Origin: Bacillus oleivorans
GTDB lineage: Bacteria > Bacillota > Bacilli > Bacillales > JC228
Direction: 5' to 3'
Length of the DNA: 64,000 nt
NCBI RefSeq assembly: GCF_900207585.1
Contig: NZ_OAOP01000004.1
Location: 1 to 64,000 of the forward strand
Shown here: piece by piece, positions 55,101 to 63,023 of the stretch
Layout: each line of letters starts with the position of its first letter
How positions within the stretch are numbered: the first letter of the stretch is position 1
Translations under genes and position numbers: made by a program
Notes under the pieces: generated by a model
Told to the model about the DNA's origin: nothing
The model's input: only the letters and a program-made list of their open reading frames with translations
The model's database searches: none

Positions 55101-55566
55101 AAAATAAGCTTCCGAGTGTTAAGAAGGCAAAAGCGGTCTGCTTAATTTTTAATTTATGACCACTAAACCAGCTGATGAAAAAGAATAAAATCGACACACC
55201 TGAGATCAAAGCGGTCTTCATCATCGCCGTCATAACATCCCAATTACTGGTCGCTAAAACGAGTCCTCCCATTAATAACAAAACGACTCCGATGATCAGA
55301 ACCCATGTAACATTGCGGTCCCTGATCTCTTGAGCTGTTTTCTTCGGTTTAGGAGGTTTTACGACTGGTGCAGGTTTTGGCTCGGCTTCAAGATTTGGCC
55401 GTGTTAACTCGGTTTTGACCGGCACCTCTTCTTCTATTGTTGGGCGAAAATAGAAATGCTGGTACGCCATTTTAATCTTTTCGTACACACTATCTTCAAT
55501 AAATCGGCTATCTTTTAATTTTGTTAACTCTTCATTGAAAATCTTTTTTCGTTCCTCAAGATTCAT
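52162..55566 (-). CDS. Very large polytopic membrane protein
   Basis: 1134 residues. A cytoplasmic N-terminus of about 85 residues (a helical EERKKIFNEELTKLKDSRFI segment, then a Pro/Glu/Lys-rich linker) is followed by roughly 30 hydrophobic helices with very short loops, and a basic cytoplasmic tail. The first helical pair (VTWVLIIGVVLLLMGGLVLATSNW broken here for length) resembles the DUF2157/SCO7613-type membrane proteins found in Bacillaceae. No transporter, enzyme or glycosyltransferase motif is recognised. The start follows GGAGGGTACT. Probable operon with the downstream PLP enzyme. Confidence 0.7.
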   Translation of the reverse strand: MNLEERKKIFNEELTKLKDSRFIEDSVYEKIKMAYQHFYFRPTIEEEVPVKTELTRPNLEAEPKPAPVVKPPKPKKTAQEIRDRNVTWVLIIGVVLLLMGGLVLATSNWDVMTAMMKTALISGVSILFFFISWFSGHKLKIKQTAFAFLTLGSLFLPIVIFSAGYFELFGPWLSVFGDGKYVLGLLGAFICLPLYAFHAKRQGSRLFVWFSLITLSIGVGYSISAFNPPIDVFYLGIVIYNAILLLAYVRLKSQKQWELFTKEIPLFAQANLVFSTVLMLFFYENSIFHSFNLILTAIIFLAMIFVLNRKEYNFVFTLLFVYGVYQLIENSILVSVDVVLYALVGFVFLFLQNRTSQEGALRKIFQSTNAIISFCAFIFISYKGLALRWDEPSWLLVIAYFLISINYIVLSNVSKFRLFSILAPVFAIAGGLHTIGLIYNEPTIDVVSIHIFAVGVLLFLGGFYWNKWHYTKSIKLSSFFISFGPMLLSLLIAFVTGSWVLLTVLLVIYGSLMFVTYRSISLFWCRETAGWLVPISWLFAGLTLYPHFLEHVSFYQTVYGDAFHIGVVGILLLGISFGWNKLGISKLTRTTFWVAEGTYTWGILLSMSEMGDPYFVRAGLFLGAIPMYYLLAKRISRDIVWNLIPFVTLAAYLSLIQEVWESNHSIYPSLCVGGAILLIVLDAVLKKAALALRNGYFYLAHLYLPVSLLSVSIFMDNQPFLFVMAMGIYGYSIWKRTREWEKRLFLYLGFTTLLLFLVSYQVDMDVRPEWEPYTIWATSAIIFILWLVTNEVWKDRIKWYLVPISILGTFVLTTSYYLDYPLIVFGAAISLIVISLTVVHYSDWHLFAIIPLLLIDGALKLLDLTDGFMVLSYLGIAIILLLIGFVLFPNLYRWEKVNLLKVKVDWYAVASFLLILNAYAFINWDSPLWLKEIPPLFISLVLFLQIKRVEKKIVQNIVITVACISVLHPYYVWLGDIYINPFIETELYILPWVALVIFLEKRTWKTAKKQMDLLLWAVLIVVASLLIFDALESNTIYDAIIAGSLSLFALVAGLFFRRKSFFFIGSGMLLLNLLLQTRPYWGRLPWWAYLLIAGSVLIAVASFYEWQKQKKDNDGNTFLQVQKQKFVQKWNEWQ

Positions 55567-55697
55567 TAGTACCCTCCATTTTTTTCCTGAGTTACTTCAA
55601 CTATAAACAGACTGGGTAATATTGACAACGGTGAATTTGGTGAAAGGGGCAGATATTTGTCGATCAAGGATTCTCAGATGCGGATTTGACGTGTAAT

Positions 55698-56204
55698 TTA
55701 TACGGTGATGGAATAAACAAATACTTCCTTTCCCCACTTGATAATTGTCTTTTCTGCTGTCATCCCAATTCGCTCTGCCACTTTGGTAGAGGGGGTGTTA
55801 TGAACATCAGGTAAGGATATAATCTTTTTAAGGTTCAACTGCTCAAATCCATATTTCTTACAGGCAGCCGCCGCTTCTGTAGCATACCCTTTTCCCCACT
55901 CCCGTCTTACAAACAAATAACCAATTTCCATTTCAAATACACCATCGACTTCCTGAGGCACAATTCCACACTGTCCAAGAAACTCACCAGTTTCTTTATG
56001 TTCTACAATCCAAAGACCGACTCCGTAATTTTTATAATTGTTTAATGTCCACTCTATCCAACTCATGGTTTCCTTTTCACCCTTGGTTGATGGATAATAT
56101 TTCATCGCTACTGGATCTGAAAAGATTTCCATTAAATTTGGCACATCATCTTTCGTCATTTCTATTAAGTTTAATCGATCTGTGGTTAGAATGTAGGAAC
56201 TCAT
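55698..56204 (-). CDS. GNAT acetyltransferase (RimJ/RimL-like)
   Basis: 168 residues, Acetyltransf_3 type. TDRLNLIEMTKDD opens the domain and motif A is RREWGKGYATEAAAACKKYG, which binds acetyl-CoA. The HNTPSTKVAERIGMTAEKT segment matches the C-terminal half. The start at 56204 has AAAGGAGAGG upstream; the longer frame to 56285 overlaps the previous gene and lacks a site. It is the last of three tandem GNAT genes on this strand. Members acetylate ribosomal proteins or small amines; the substrate is unknown. Confidence 0.9.
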   Translation of the reverse strand: MSSYILTTDRLNLIEMTKDDVPNLMEIFSDPVAMKYYPSTKGEKETMSWIEWTLNNYKNYGVGLWIVEHKETGEFLGQCGIVPQEVDGVFEMEIGYLFVRREWGKGYATEAAAACKKYGFEQLNLKKIISLPDVHNTPSTKVAERIGMTAEKTIIKWGKEVFVYSITV

Positions 56205-56251
56205 TTTAACCTCTCCTTTATTCTTTTTATTGGTGACGCAATCCAATATTC

Positions 56252-56803
56252 TTATTTCCATTCTCGTTTTAACAATGAATAACAATAATGATCATGATAC
56301 TGTCCGCTAAAAAAGAGGCGATCTCTAAAAATTCCCTCTTTTTTAAAATGCAGCTTTTCTAATAACTGGATGGAACGTTGGTTATTTAGAGCGACATACG
56401 CATGAATGCGGTTGAGTTTCATAATTTTGAACCCGTTCTTTATGACACCTTCTAATGCTTCTGTCATATACCCCTTGCCCCAGTATTCAGACAATAAATC
56501 GTAGCCAATTTCCGCTATGTGATTAACCCGATCCCAGCTATGAAATCCGATGGTACCAAGCATCGAATGGTCTGCTTTTCGCATAATCCCCCAGCGGTTA
56601 TGATTTTTTCCTTCACAATCTAAATTCCAAATTATAAAGTTTTCGGCTTCTTTATATGTAGTGAATAAATCGGCATCATACAAATACTTACATACCGTTT
56701 CATCAGAATATAACTTAAAAATGAAAGGAGTATCCTCCAGATTCAGCTCTCTCAGATAGAGTCTCTTTGTTTCTAAGGGGGGATATTCTTTCTGTAAAGT
56801 CAT
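56252..56803 (-). CDS. GNAT acetyltransferase (RimJ-like)
   Basis: 183 residues. ETKRLYLRELNLEDTPFIF opens an Acetyltransf_3 domain, with motif A at SEYWGKGYMTEALEGVIKNG and the NQRSIQLLEKLHFKKEGIF motif-B segment. ATG 56803 is chosen, with AGAGGT 6 nt upstream; a GTG one codon earlier is possible. It is 47 bp upstream of the next GNAT. The two share only family-level similarity. Confidence 0.9.
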   Translation of the reverse strand: MTLQKEYPPLETKRLYLRELNLEDTPFIFKLYSDETVCKYLYDADLFTTYKEAENFIIWNLDCEGKNHNRWGIMRKADHSMLGTIGFHSWDRVNHIAEIGYDLLSEYWGKGYMTEALEGVIKNGFKIMKLNRIHAYVALNNQRSIQLLEKLHFKKEGIFRDRLFFSGQYHDHYCYSLLKREWK

Positions 56804-56831
56804 CACGATAACCTCTTTTCAGTTGGTTCTT

Positions 56832-57298
56832 TTAAAAAGTACCCTTCATACGAATAACTTTTTCATTAACTTCAGGACCTAATTCCACCATTCCGTTTTT
56901 TTGGTAATATTTTAGGGCTCTGGTATTTGTGGGAGAGAATCTCTCAAATGAAATTCCTCCACTTTATTCTTTTTAAAAAACTCGCATGCATATGCGTACA
57001 ATTCTCTGCCTAAGCCTATTCCCCTTTTTTTAGCGACTAAGTAAAAAAGATGAACATAACCAATGTCCTTTCCCTGATAGAATTTGCTAGATAGTTCAAG
57101 CTGACCCACTGTATTCCCAGCTTCCTTTACCATAACAAATCCATCTGGGAACTCTTCAATCTGCCCTGTAAGCCAGGTTAGATATTCATGTTCCTTAAAA
57201 TCAGAAGAGTCCCCAAAGCTTTCTTTAAAGGAATCTTTGCGGAACTCTAAGACTTTGTCACGTTCTATTTGCAAATTAATAGTTTCAAACTGGAGCAA
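56832..57298 (-). pseudogene. GNAT acetyltransferase with C-terminal frameshift
   Basis: The frame from TTG 57298 (AAAGGAGATG upstream) encodes a GNAT with motif A AKKRGIGLGRELYAYACEFF. It then runs out of frame after EEFHLR and stops 10 codons later. Continuing in another frame from about 56937 gives FSPTNTRALKYYQKNGMVEL and then GPEVNEKVIRMKGTF to a stop at 56832, exactly the expected motif-B end of a GNAT. A small indel near 56935-56943 therefore split the gene. It could be inactive or a sequencing error. Confidence 0.8.
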
Positions 57299-57431
57299 CC
57301 ATAAACATCTCCTTTCACATTTTGTCACTAAGGTATTTTAAGTTTACCAATATTATCCTATAATTTATATACTGATAGTTTTTGTGAATGTTACATATCA
57401 GATGAAACGTCTCTATTTCGGAGGAACGGAA

Positions 57432-58367
57432 ATGAACGGAAAGATGATTCTGAAAAAATTTGGGCTTCATGTTGAAGAAGAACCGGTAAGTATCTATCCT
57501 TTTTCTCCTGTTTATCGGGTAACTTATGGAGAAAGACTGGTAATTGTAAAAAGAACTCAACGTCCGTTTGAGCGTGCTCAAAACTTAATGAGGTTCACAC
57601 TATTCTTACGTGATAATGGAATTAAAGTGGTTACTCCCGTTCCCTTAAATTACGATAACCCTCAAACGATTGGCGAGGATACATATGTTGTCTATCCTTT
57701 TATTGAAGGGTCTATGTATTCAGGAAAGGATTCGGAAATCTATCAGGCTGGTAAACTTTTAGGACAAATCCATATACACTTACCAGAAGAAAATCTGTTT
57801 AGGCTAAAAGAATACGAGGTTTTTGATTTCAAGGAAGAAGAAGTGACGAAGAGTGTTGAAGAGATCGAAAAGAATGCTACCCTCCATAATGTTGAGATAA
57901 ATAAGAAACAATTGGAGGATAAATTAATTCAAATTGTTCAACAGCAGGAAGTGTTAAAAAATAGCGGGATCCCTTATGTCAGTACTCCCTTTGATTTAAA
58001 GGCCAATAACTTAATTTATACGCCTGAACCCTATTTAATTGATCCTGACAATGCGATGTGGGTTCCCCGACTCTTCGATTTAGCCCTGGCTTTGCTGCTT
58101 TTCCATAATGAGCATAAAACGGCACCTGATTCTGTTTTTACTCCTAACCAATGGAAACAATTTTTACACGGGTACAACGAGTATGTAGCCTTTACTGAGG
58201 CGGAACTTTACTACTGGGAAAAAGCATTGGAGCATGCCTTCTTGGATGAAGTGATGTGGCTTATGGCGGAGGTTGAAGAAGACTGGGCCAATCCGAGGCA
58301 GCGGAATCTTTTTATAAGCTTAATTCAATTATTATTTGATTCATCCAGCTATAAACTTGAATACTAG
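57432..58367 (+). CDS. APH-family small-molecule kinase (phosphotransferase)
   Basis: 311 residues. An aminoglycoside-phosphotransferase/CotS-like kinase fold with a Lys-containing strand (GERLVIVKRTQRP) and a hinge after YVVYPFIEGSMY. The catalytic loop is PFDLKANNL, with the catalytic Asp and Asn kept, but Phe replaces the His of HxDxxxxN. The metal Asp is in LIDPDNAMW. GGAGG precedes ATG 57432; an ATG at 57384 has no site. The substrate is unknown; spore-coat CotS proteins and sugar or homoserine kinases share this fold, so a drug-resistance role is not implied. Confidence 0.82.
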   Translation: MNGKMILKKFGLHVEEEPVSIYPFSPVYRVTYGERLVIVKRTQRPFERAQNLMRFTLFLRDNGIKVVTPVPLNYDNPQTIGEDTYVVYPFIEGSMYSGKDSEIYQAGKLLGQIHIHLPEENLFRLKEYEVFDFKEEEVTKSVEEIEKNATLHNVEINKKQLEDKLIQIVQQQEVLKNSGIPYVSTPFDLKANNLIYTPEPYLIDPDNAMWVPRLFDLALALLLFHNEHKTAPDSVFTPNQWKQFLHGYNEYVAFTEAELYYWEKALEHAFLDEVMWLMAEVEEDWANPRQRNLFISLIQLLFDSSSYKLEY

Positions 58368-58493
58368 TGGAAAAGGTGAGCACATGTTAATAAGTAGTTC
58401 AGTTAAGGTGGAGAAAATATAAGATAACCGAATGAATTTCATACCAAAACACAACAGCAGCATTAACACACTAAATAACATACAAAAACGCAT

Positions 58494-58681
58494 GTTTTAT
58501 GTGCAGTTCCACACGATTATGTGCCGCTCCACACGCTTTATGTGCCGCTCCACATGTTTTATGTGCCGCTCCACATGTTTTATGTGCCGTTCCACATGTT
58601 TTATGTGCCGCTCCACATGTTTTATGTGCCGTTCCACATGTTTTATGTGCCGCTCCACATGTTTTATGTGCCGCTCCACAA
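58494..58681. repeat. Repeat array G: about nine 21-bp units (CCGCTCCACATGTTTTATGTG)
   Basis: Units start at 58501 (20 bp), then 58521, 58542, 58563, 58584, 58605, 58626, 58647 and a partial at 58668. They are nearly identical except for CCGCTCC versus CCGTTCC. Each unit is self-complementary (CACAT and ATGTG arms). The last partial unit runs directly into the stop codon of the minus-strand DUF3231 gene, with no gap. Cysteine-rich reading frames through it are artefacts. Confidence 0.92.
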
Positions 58682-59716
58682 CTAATCTGAACCTAATTTT
58701 TCTCTATCAGCAGCCCGTGGTGCTTGTTCAAACCAGCCTTTCTCAATCATAATTTTTGCTGCATCTTGAACAAAAGCCGAATTTTTCATTAAGGCATTCA
58801 TGTAGACTAAGGCTAAATCATGCCTTCCATTTACAGCTGCTGAATTTCCAAAGGATCTAATTTTTATTGAAAACATATCCATCTTATGAAATAGCATTAA
58901 CTTATCAGAAAAAGGAGAAAATGTAGATGTTGTCACTAAATGGTCCAGAAAAGATGGTGTTGGCAAATTTTCATCATGTAGTTTTTGCATATACTGTTCA
59001 ATATTTGTCGTTGTTATTTTTTTTCCTCGTTCAAACAATTTCCGGATCTTTTCATCCTTTACTACCTGGGTAAACGCCATAATTAGTGCCTTACTCGCCA
59101 TATTATTTTCAATATTATCGTATAGATGGGTAATTTCCATCGCGTGCAAAGGTCGTACATGTCCAAAGTAGCCGTTTAAAAAATTCTCATGAACAAATTC
59201 CACTTTTTCAGGAACTGGAATTAAAGGGGGCTTAATGATAAGCCCTTTATTCATTAAAATTTCATTGATCTGGTCCATTAAATCCATGGTGGAATCCATA
59301 CAATACCTAAAAAATTCTTTTACGTCTTTTCTATAAACGACAGGTATGGCTACATTATAAATACTCATACCAGCTTTTGATACGTACTTCAAGTAATGAA
59401 CATAGAATTCATCTTGAAATAACCTAGGAGCACCTAAATTTACGTCCTCTTCCGTAAAGCCTTGGGGAATCGGGAAATTTTCTTTTGTGAAAATATCTTT
59501 AATTGTTTTTAAAAATTCTTCTGTTAGTTGTAAGGCATTTTCTAATAAAGTTCTAATATCTTTATCCTCAACGTGCTGCAGATAATAGCTTAAAATGCAT
59601 TTTGCCATGCTGTTCCCCATATAAGTAGCCCAAAGTTTACCCATTTCTGCCGATGTGAGTTTTTCAGTAGTGTTTGTTTTATTTGAGCTTAATTTAATTG
59701 GTTTAATCGTTGTCAT
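58682..59716 (-). CDS. DUF3231 protein, intact
   Basis: 344 residues from ATG 59716, with GAGGAAG upstream; a longer frame to 59791 has a charged 25-residue extension and no convincing site. The internal duplication is clearest here. EMGKLWATYMGNSMAKC and later DKDIRTLLE match EITHLYDNIENNMASKA and DEKIRKLFE about 180 residues on. APRLFQDEF matches SPFSDKLM. The stop codon abuts array G. Paralogues lie at 46862 (frameshifted) and 49607. Function is unknown. Confidence 0.85.
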   Translation of the reverse strand: MTTIKPIKLSSNKTNTTEKLTSAEMGKLWATYMGNSMAKCILSYYLQHVEDKDIRTLLENALQLTEEFLKTIKDIFTKENFPIPQGFTEEDVNLGAPRLFQDEFYVHYLKYVSKAGMSIYNVAIPVVYRKDVKEFFRYCMDSTMDLMDQINEILMNKGLIIKPPLIPVPEKVEFVHENFLNGYFGHVRPLHAMEITHLYDNIENNMASKALIMAFTQVVKDEKIRKLFERGKKITTTNIEQYMQKLHDENLPTPSFLDHLVTTSTFSPFSDKLMLFHKMDMFSIKIRSFGNSAAVNGRHDLALVYMNALMKNSAFVQDAAKIMIEKGWFEQAPRAADREKLGSD

Positions 59717-59911
59717 AATGTCTTCCTCAATGGATTTTTTTCTAGTATCTTCATCCTTCGCAAATTTATTCTGATCTTTCAATTTATCCAAAAAAATAAA
59801 ATATATTATCGTTAACTTTATTCAACTAATGCTGTCCCAATAGTTCTATAACAAAGAAGGTGATTATTGTATGAGCACGCTCCCATATTTCAATAAGGAA
59901 ATTTAAAATAC

Positions 59912-59989
59912 CTATGTCCAAACCTCACAATCAGGATGTAACTTTCTAAATTCCTGTATCTCTTTGTTTGGAATATCAAACTGAACTAC
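59912..59989 (-). pseudogene. C-terminal remnant of an unidentified protein
   Basis: A short open stretch on the minus strand encodes VVQFDIPNKEIQEFRKLHPD and then CEVWT before a stop. It has no start codon or ribosome-binding site and looks like the tail of a lost gene. I do not recognise the family. The surrounding 59792-60019 is AT-rich and includes a partial element H (59818-59862, AACTAATGCTGTCCCAATAG). Confidence 0.4.
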
Positions 59990-60019
59990 TTAGCATATTA
60001 ACGCCTACTTAATTTTTGT

Positions 60020-60085
60020 TCATTTTTCTCGCTCAAGTCTTCCCCATCCGTCAAACTGACTATAATACTCTATAATGTTTTTCAT
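60020..60085 (-). pseudogene. N-terminal remnant of a SAM methyltransferase-like gene
   Basis: An ATG with AGGTGGG upstream begins MKNIIEYYSQFDGWGRLERE, which I recall as the opening of Bacillus class I SAM-dependent methyltransferases (about 250 residues). The frame stops after 21 codons, and no methyltransferase motif follows. The gene has been deleted down to its start. Confidence 0.5.
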
Positions 60086-60146
60086 TATCCCACCTATTTC
60101 TCTTTGTCTATCAGTACCCTGTTGCTTTCTATATTCCTTTTAAAAA

Positions 60147-60749
60147 TTATTGGCCTCTCATCAATTTTGCAATTTGCCTGCTATCCTCACTCACCGATTG
60201 CTCAAGATGCTGAATCACCTTTTTTTGAATGTCTTCCGATTTGTTTTGACTTAACTTTGCTTTTCCTTCAACTTTTTGAATGTGTATTTTAAAACCAACC
60301 ACGCCTTTACTTAATCCTTCTACATATTTAGAATCTAGAACATTTAGCCGATAAAGGCTGTTTTCATCCTCATATTTATTAACCAACTCTTGTAAAGACT
60401 CGATTAACTCCTGCTGATTATTGATCAGTTCAGCTTTCCCGTATACATGAGCAGCAACATAGTTCCAGGTTGGAACAGCTAATTCCGTTTCATACCAAGC
60501 AGGAGAGACATACGTATGCGGACCATGAAATACAGCTAGAACGTCTTGGGTATCAATATCTTTCCACTGACTGTTGGCACGGGCAAAATGGCCAACCAAC
60601 ACATTATTTTTTCTGTCCAATATTAAGGGCAGATGAGTGGCGGATGGGCTGCCCATATGCAATGAGAATAAGGTGGCGAAGCTGTTTGCTTCAATAATAT
60701 TAAAAACTTTTTGTTCATCTTTGATTTCAAAAGGCTTTGGGATGTACAT
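60147..60749 (-). CDS. paiB: PaiB-like FMN-binding negative regulator
   Basis: 200 residues. An FMN_bind_2 domain protein similar to B. subtilis PaiB, which with PaiA affects protease production and sporulation. Conserved segments are THLPLILD, GHFARANSQWKDID, HTYVSPAWYE and VPTWNYVAAHVYGKAE. The start at 60749 has GGAGAGGAA upstream; a frame to 60791 is unlikely. It lies 51 bp after tyrS with no terminator between, so readthrough is likely. PaiA is not adjacent. Confidence 0.92.
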   Translation of the reverse strand: MYIPKPFEIKDEQKVFNIIEANSFATLFSLHMGSPSATHLPLILDRKNNVLVGHFARANSQWKDIDTQDVLAVFHGPHTYVSPAWYETELAVPTWNYVAAHVYGKAELINNQQELIESLQELVNKYEDENSLYRLNVLDSKYVEGLSKGVVGFKIHIQKVEGKAKLSQNKSEDIQKKVIQHLEQSVSEDSRQIAKLMRGQ

Positions 60750-60800
60750 AAATATTCCTCTCCATTTCCCAAAATATTCTTTTATCCTCATATTACTATT

Positions 60801-62045
60801 TTATTTTATTTGTAGCTTTATATATTTTCTTTTCCCGACTTGAATGACCATTTCATCCTCTGCTTTGACCTGCAGGTGAATATCATCTACCTTTACCTCA
60901 TTAATGCGGACACCTCCATTTTGAATCATTTTCCGTGCTTCGCTTTTAGATGTTTGTAACCCTAAATCCACGAGAAAATCAAGAATAGGAACTTCTTTTT
61001 CCCCTTTCCAATCAAACACTGGAATATCTTCAGGAAGTCCTCCTCTTTGGAAAACCGCTTTAAAGTTAGCTTCGGCCAGTTCAGAAGCCTTATCACCATG
61101 ATAAATTCGAACAATCGTTTTAGCTAAAAGCATTTTGGCATCTCGGGGATGTAGTGACCCTTCCTTAAGTTCCACTTTGATTTGATTCTTTTCTTCCAAC
61201 GGAAGATCTGTCACTAAATCAAAATACTTTGTAATCAGTTCATCTGGAATCGACATCGTTTTTCCATACATCTCATTTGGCGCTTCGTCCACACCGATGT
61301 AGTTATTTTTCGATTTGGACATTTTATCGACTCCATCCAGCCCCTCAAGTAACGGCAGAAGAACAACAACCTGTTTCTCTTTTCCAAAATGCTCTTGAAG
61401 ATGTCGGCCCATTAGGACATTAAAATGCTGATCGGTACCGCCCAGTTCCACATCACTTTCAAGGACAACTGAATCATAGCCTTGCATTAACGGGTAGAAA
61501 AACTCGTGCAGTGAAACCGGCTTTCCGGTTGCTAGCCGTTCTGAAAAGTCATTCCGCTCAATCAATCGGGCAACTGTGATGCTGGCCGATAAATGAATGA
61601 CATCTTCCAATCGAAGATCAGATAGCCATTTTGAGTTATAATGCAATTCTACTTTATCCATGTCGAGCACTTTCCCAAACTGTTCAAAATACGTTTTCGC
61701 ATTATGTTTCACTTCTTCATCTGTTAGCTGTTTTCTGGCAGCTGACTTCCCTGTAGGATCACCAATTTTTCCAGTAAAATCCCCAATAATCAGCTGAATC
61801 GTATGACCATTCTCCTGAAACTGTTTCAGTTTATTTAAAACAACTGTATGGCCAAGGTGAACATCTGGTGCAGATGGGTCTAATCGAAGTTTTATTCGTA
61901 AAGGGCGATTCTCTGCCAGCGATTGGGAAATTTTTTGTTTGAGCTCAATTACTGGTATGATCTCATGAACCCCGTTTGCATATATCTTAAATTGCCGTTC
62001 TGCCTCTTCCTTTTGTTGCTTAGACAACTGTTCTAAAAAGTTCAT
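60801..62045 (-). CDS. tyrS: Tyrosyl-tRNA synthetase (TyrZ/TyrS class)
   Basis: 414 residues. Class Ic aminoacyl-tRNA synthetase that charges tRNA-Tyr. The HIGH motif appears as HLGH ([12 protein letters not shown]), the KMSKS loop as DKMSKSKNN, and an S4 RNA-binding domain occupies the C-terminal 70 residues. Length and the [20 protein letters not shown]-terminus resemble the B. subtilis TyrZ branch. The start at 62045 follows AAGGAGTG; the longer frame reads through the T-box. A T-box upstream implies control by uncharged tRNA-Tyr. Whether a second tyrosyl-tRNA synthetase exists is unknown. Confidence 0.95.
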   Translation of the reverse strand: MNFLEQLSKQQKEEAERQFKIYANGVHEIIPVIELKQKISQSLAENRPLRIKLRLDPSAPDVHLGHTVVLNKLKQFQENGHTIQLIIGDFTGKIGDPTGKSAARKQLTDEEVKHNAKTYFEQFGKVLDMDKVELHYNSKWLSDLRLEDVIHLSASITVARLIERNDFSERLATGKPVSLHEFFYPLMQGYDSVVLESDVELGGTDQHFNVLMGRHLQEHFGKEKQVVVLLPLLEGLDGVDKMSKSKNNYIGVDEAPNEMYGKTMSIPDELITKYFDLVTDLPLEEKNQIKVELKEGSLHPRDAKMLLAKTIVRIYHGDKASELAEANFKAVFQRGGLPEDIPVFDWKGEKEVPILDFLVDLGLQTSKSEARKMIQNGGVRINEVKVDDIHLQVKAEDEMVIQVGKRKYIKLQIK

Positions 62046-62073
62046 ATTGCTGCACTCCTTCATTTTTTTGAAA

Positions 62074-62300
62074 TAAAAAACGTCCCTTAAAAAGGGACGT
62101 GGAAAACGCGGTACCACCCTAACTTGAAGATTACTCTTCCGCTTGTTCGAATAACGGTGCTGCCGTTCTCTGCTACATAGGTTCACAAAGAAAGTTCAAG
62201 GAGGTAATTCGTTCTTATCTTTGGACTGATTTGCACCATCCATCAGCTCTCTGATACCAGTGAGATAAAACTACTGAATCCTGTCATTACTTTTTTCAAT
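62074..62300 (-). promoter_or_regulatory. T-box riboswitch upstream of tyrS
   Basis: The minus strand carries the T-box core AGGGTGGTACCGCG (62107-62120), followed by the terminator ACGTCCCTT-TTTA-AGGGACGT with TTTTTT (62074-62100). Upstream, a stem I region has AGAGAGCTGATGGATGGTG, the AG-rich bulge typical of T-boxes, and a candidate UAC (Tyr) specifier in GAATTACCTCC. Uncharged tRNA-Tyr should favour the antiterminator and allow tyrS transcription. The exact specifier position needs a fold. Confidence 0.95.
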
Positions 62301-62452
62301 ATTTCGGATGTATTTTGAATATTTTATCCAAGTCGTGGTTTTATTTCAATACCAATTTTAATTATTTTTGTCTATTTCTCTAAAGGATAAGCTGAACCGC
62401 TAACCAGTGTATAATTTACGGGGAAATTTATATGTTTTTATAAACATGTTAG

Positions 62453-62890
62453 CAATCTATTTTATATTTAAACATTACGATCGTTTCACTTGTTTACTTT
62501 AACATTAGCATGTTAGAACATACAGTATGGCCTACCTTGATTTTATCAAAAATCATCCATTTTCCTTTTTGGGAGAGATTTGACTACATCTACATATTCG
62601 CGTGGTTGATGGTCATACTGCCGCCATGCTGTGTTTATTTATGGAGCGGGATTCGAATTCTAAGAGAAACTCTTAATATAAAGCCAAAAATATTGTTATG
62701 GATATCAACTATTTTGGTTTATATAATGACAATCAATATTACGAGCATAATTAGTCTTGAAAAAATAGGATCATTTATTTCTATTGTTGGATTTGTAATA
62801 ATATATTGCTACATTCCAGTATTGTTTTTTTGGCTAAACATCATGAACTTTTTTAAGAGGAGAAATAAAGCAGAAAATAAATTAACGTAA
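62453..62890 (+). pseudogene. C-terminal fragment of a GerAB-type germinant permease
   Basis: The open frame from 62453, with ATG at 62510, encodes FNISMLEHTVWPTLILSKII, then FWERFDYIYIFAWLMVILPP and three further membrane helices. This matches the last third of GerAB/endospore-germination permeases (the family region LERLD...W). No ribosome-binding site precedes 62510, and the first seven helices are absent. It is therefore a 5'-truncated remnant, unless it is expressed as a mini-protein. The 62301-62452 stretch has no feature. Confidence 0.65.
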
Positions 62891-63023
62891 TACAATGATT
62901 TAGATCGAATAGTCATCAGTTGCAACTAGAAAATATGATAATAGAGGATTATCTCCATCTGCACATCATAAATGGAAAACATATAAACATAATGAAAAAC
63001 ACATAAGCTATCGGTTTATATAC

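Noticed and set aside
57315-57581. 88-residue minus-strand frame opposite the start of the APH-like kinase
   Set aside because: It overlaps the kinase's ribosome-binding site and N-terminus, with no site of its own and no family resemblance.
58432-58752. Cysteine-rich MCRSTCF-repeat peptide across array G, on either strand
   Set aside because: The frame arises from the 21-bp period, overlaps the DUF3231 gene end and lacks a ribosome-binding site. No peptide of this kind is known to me.
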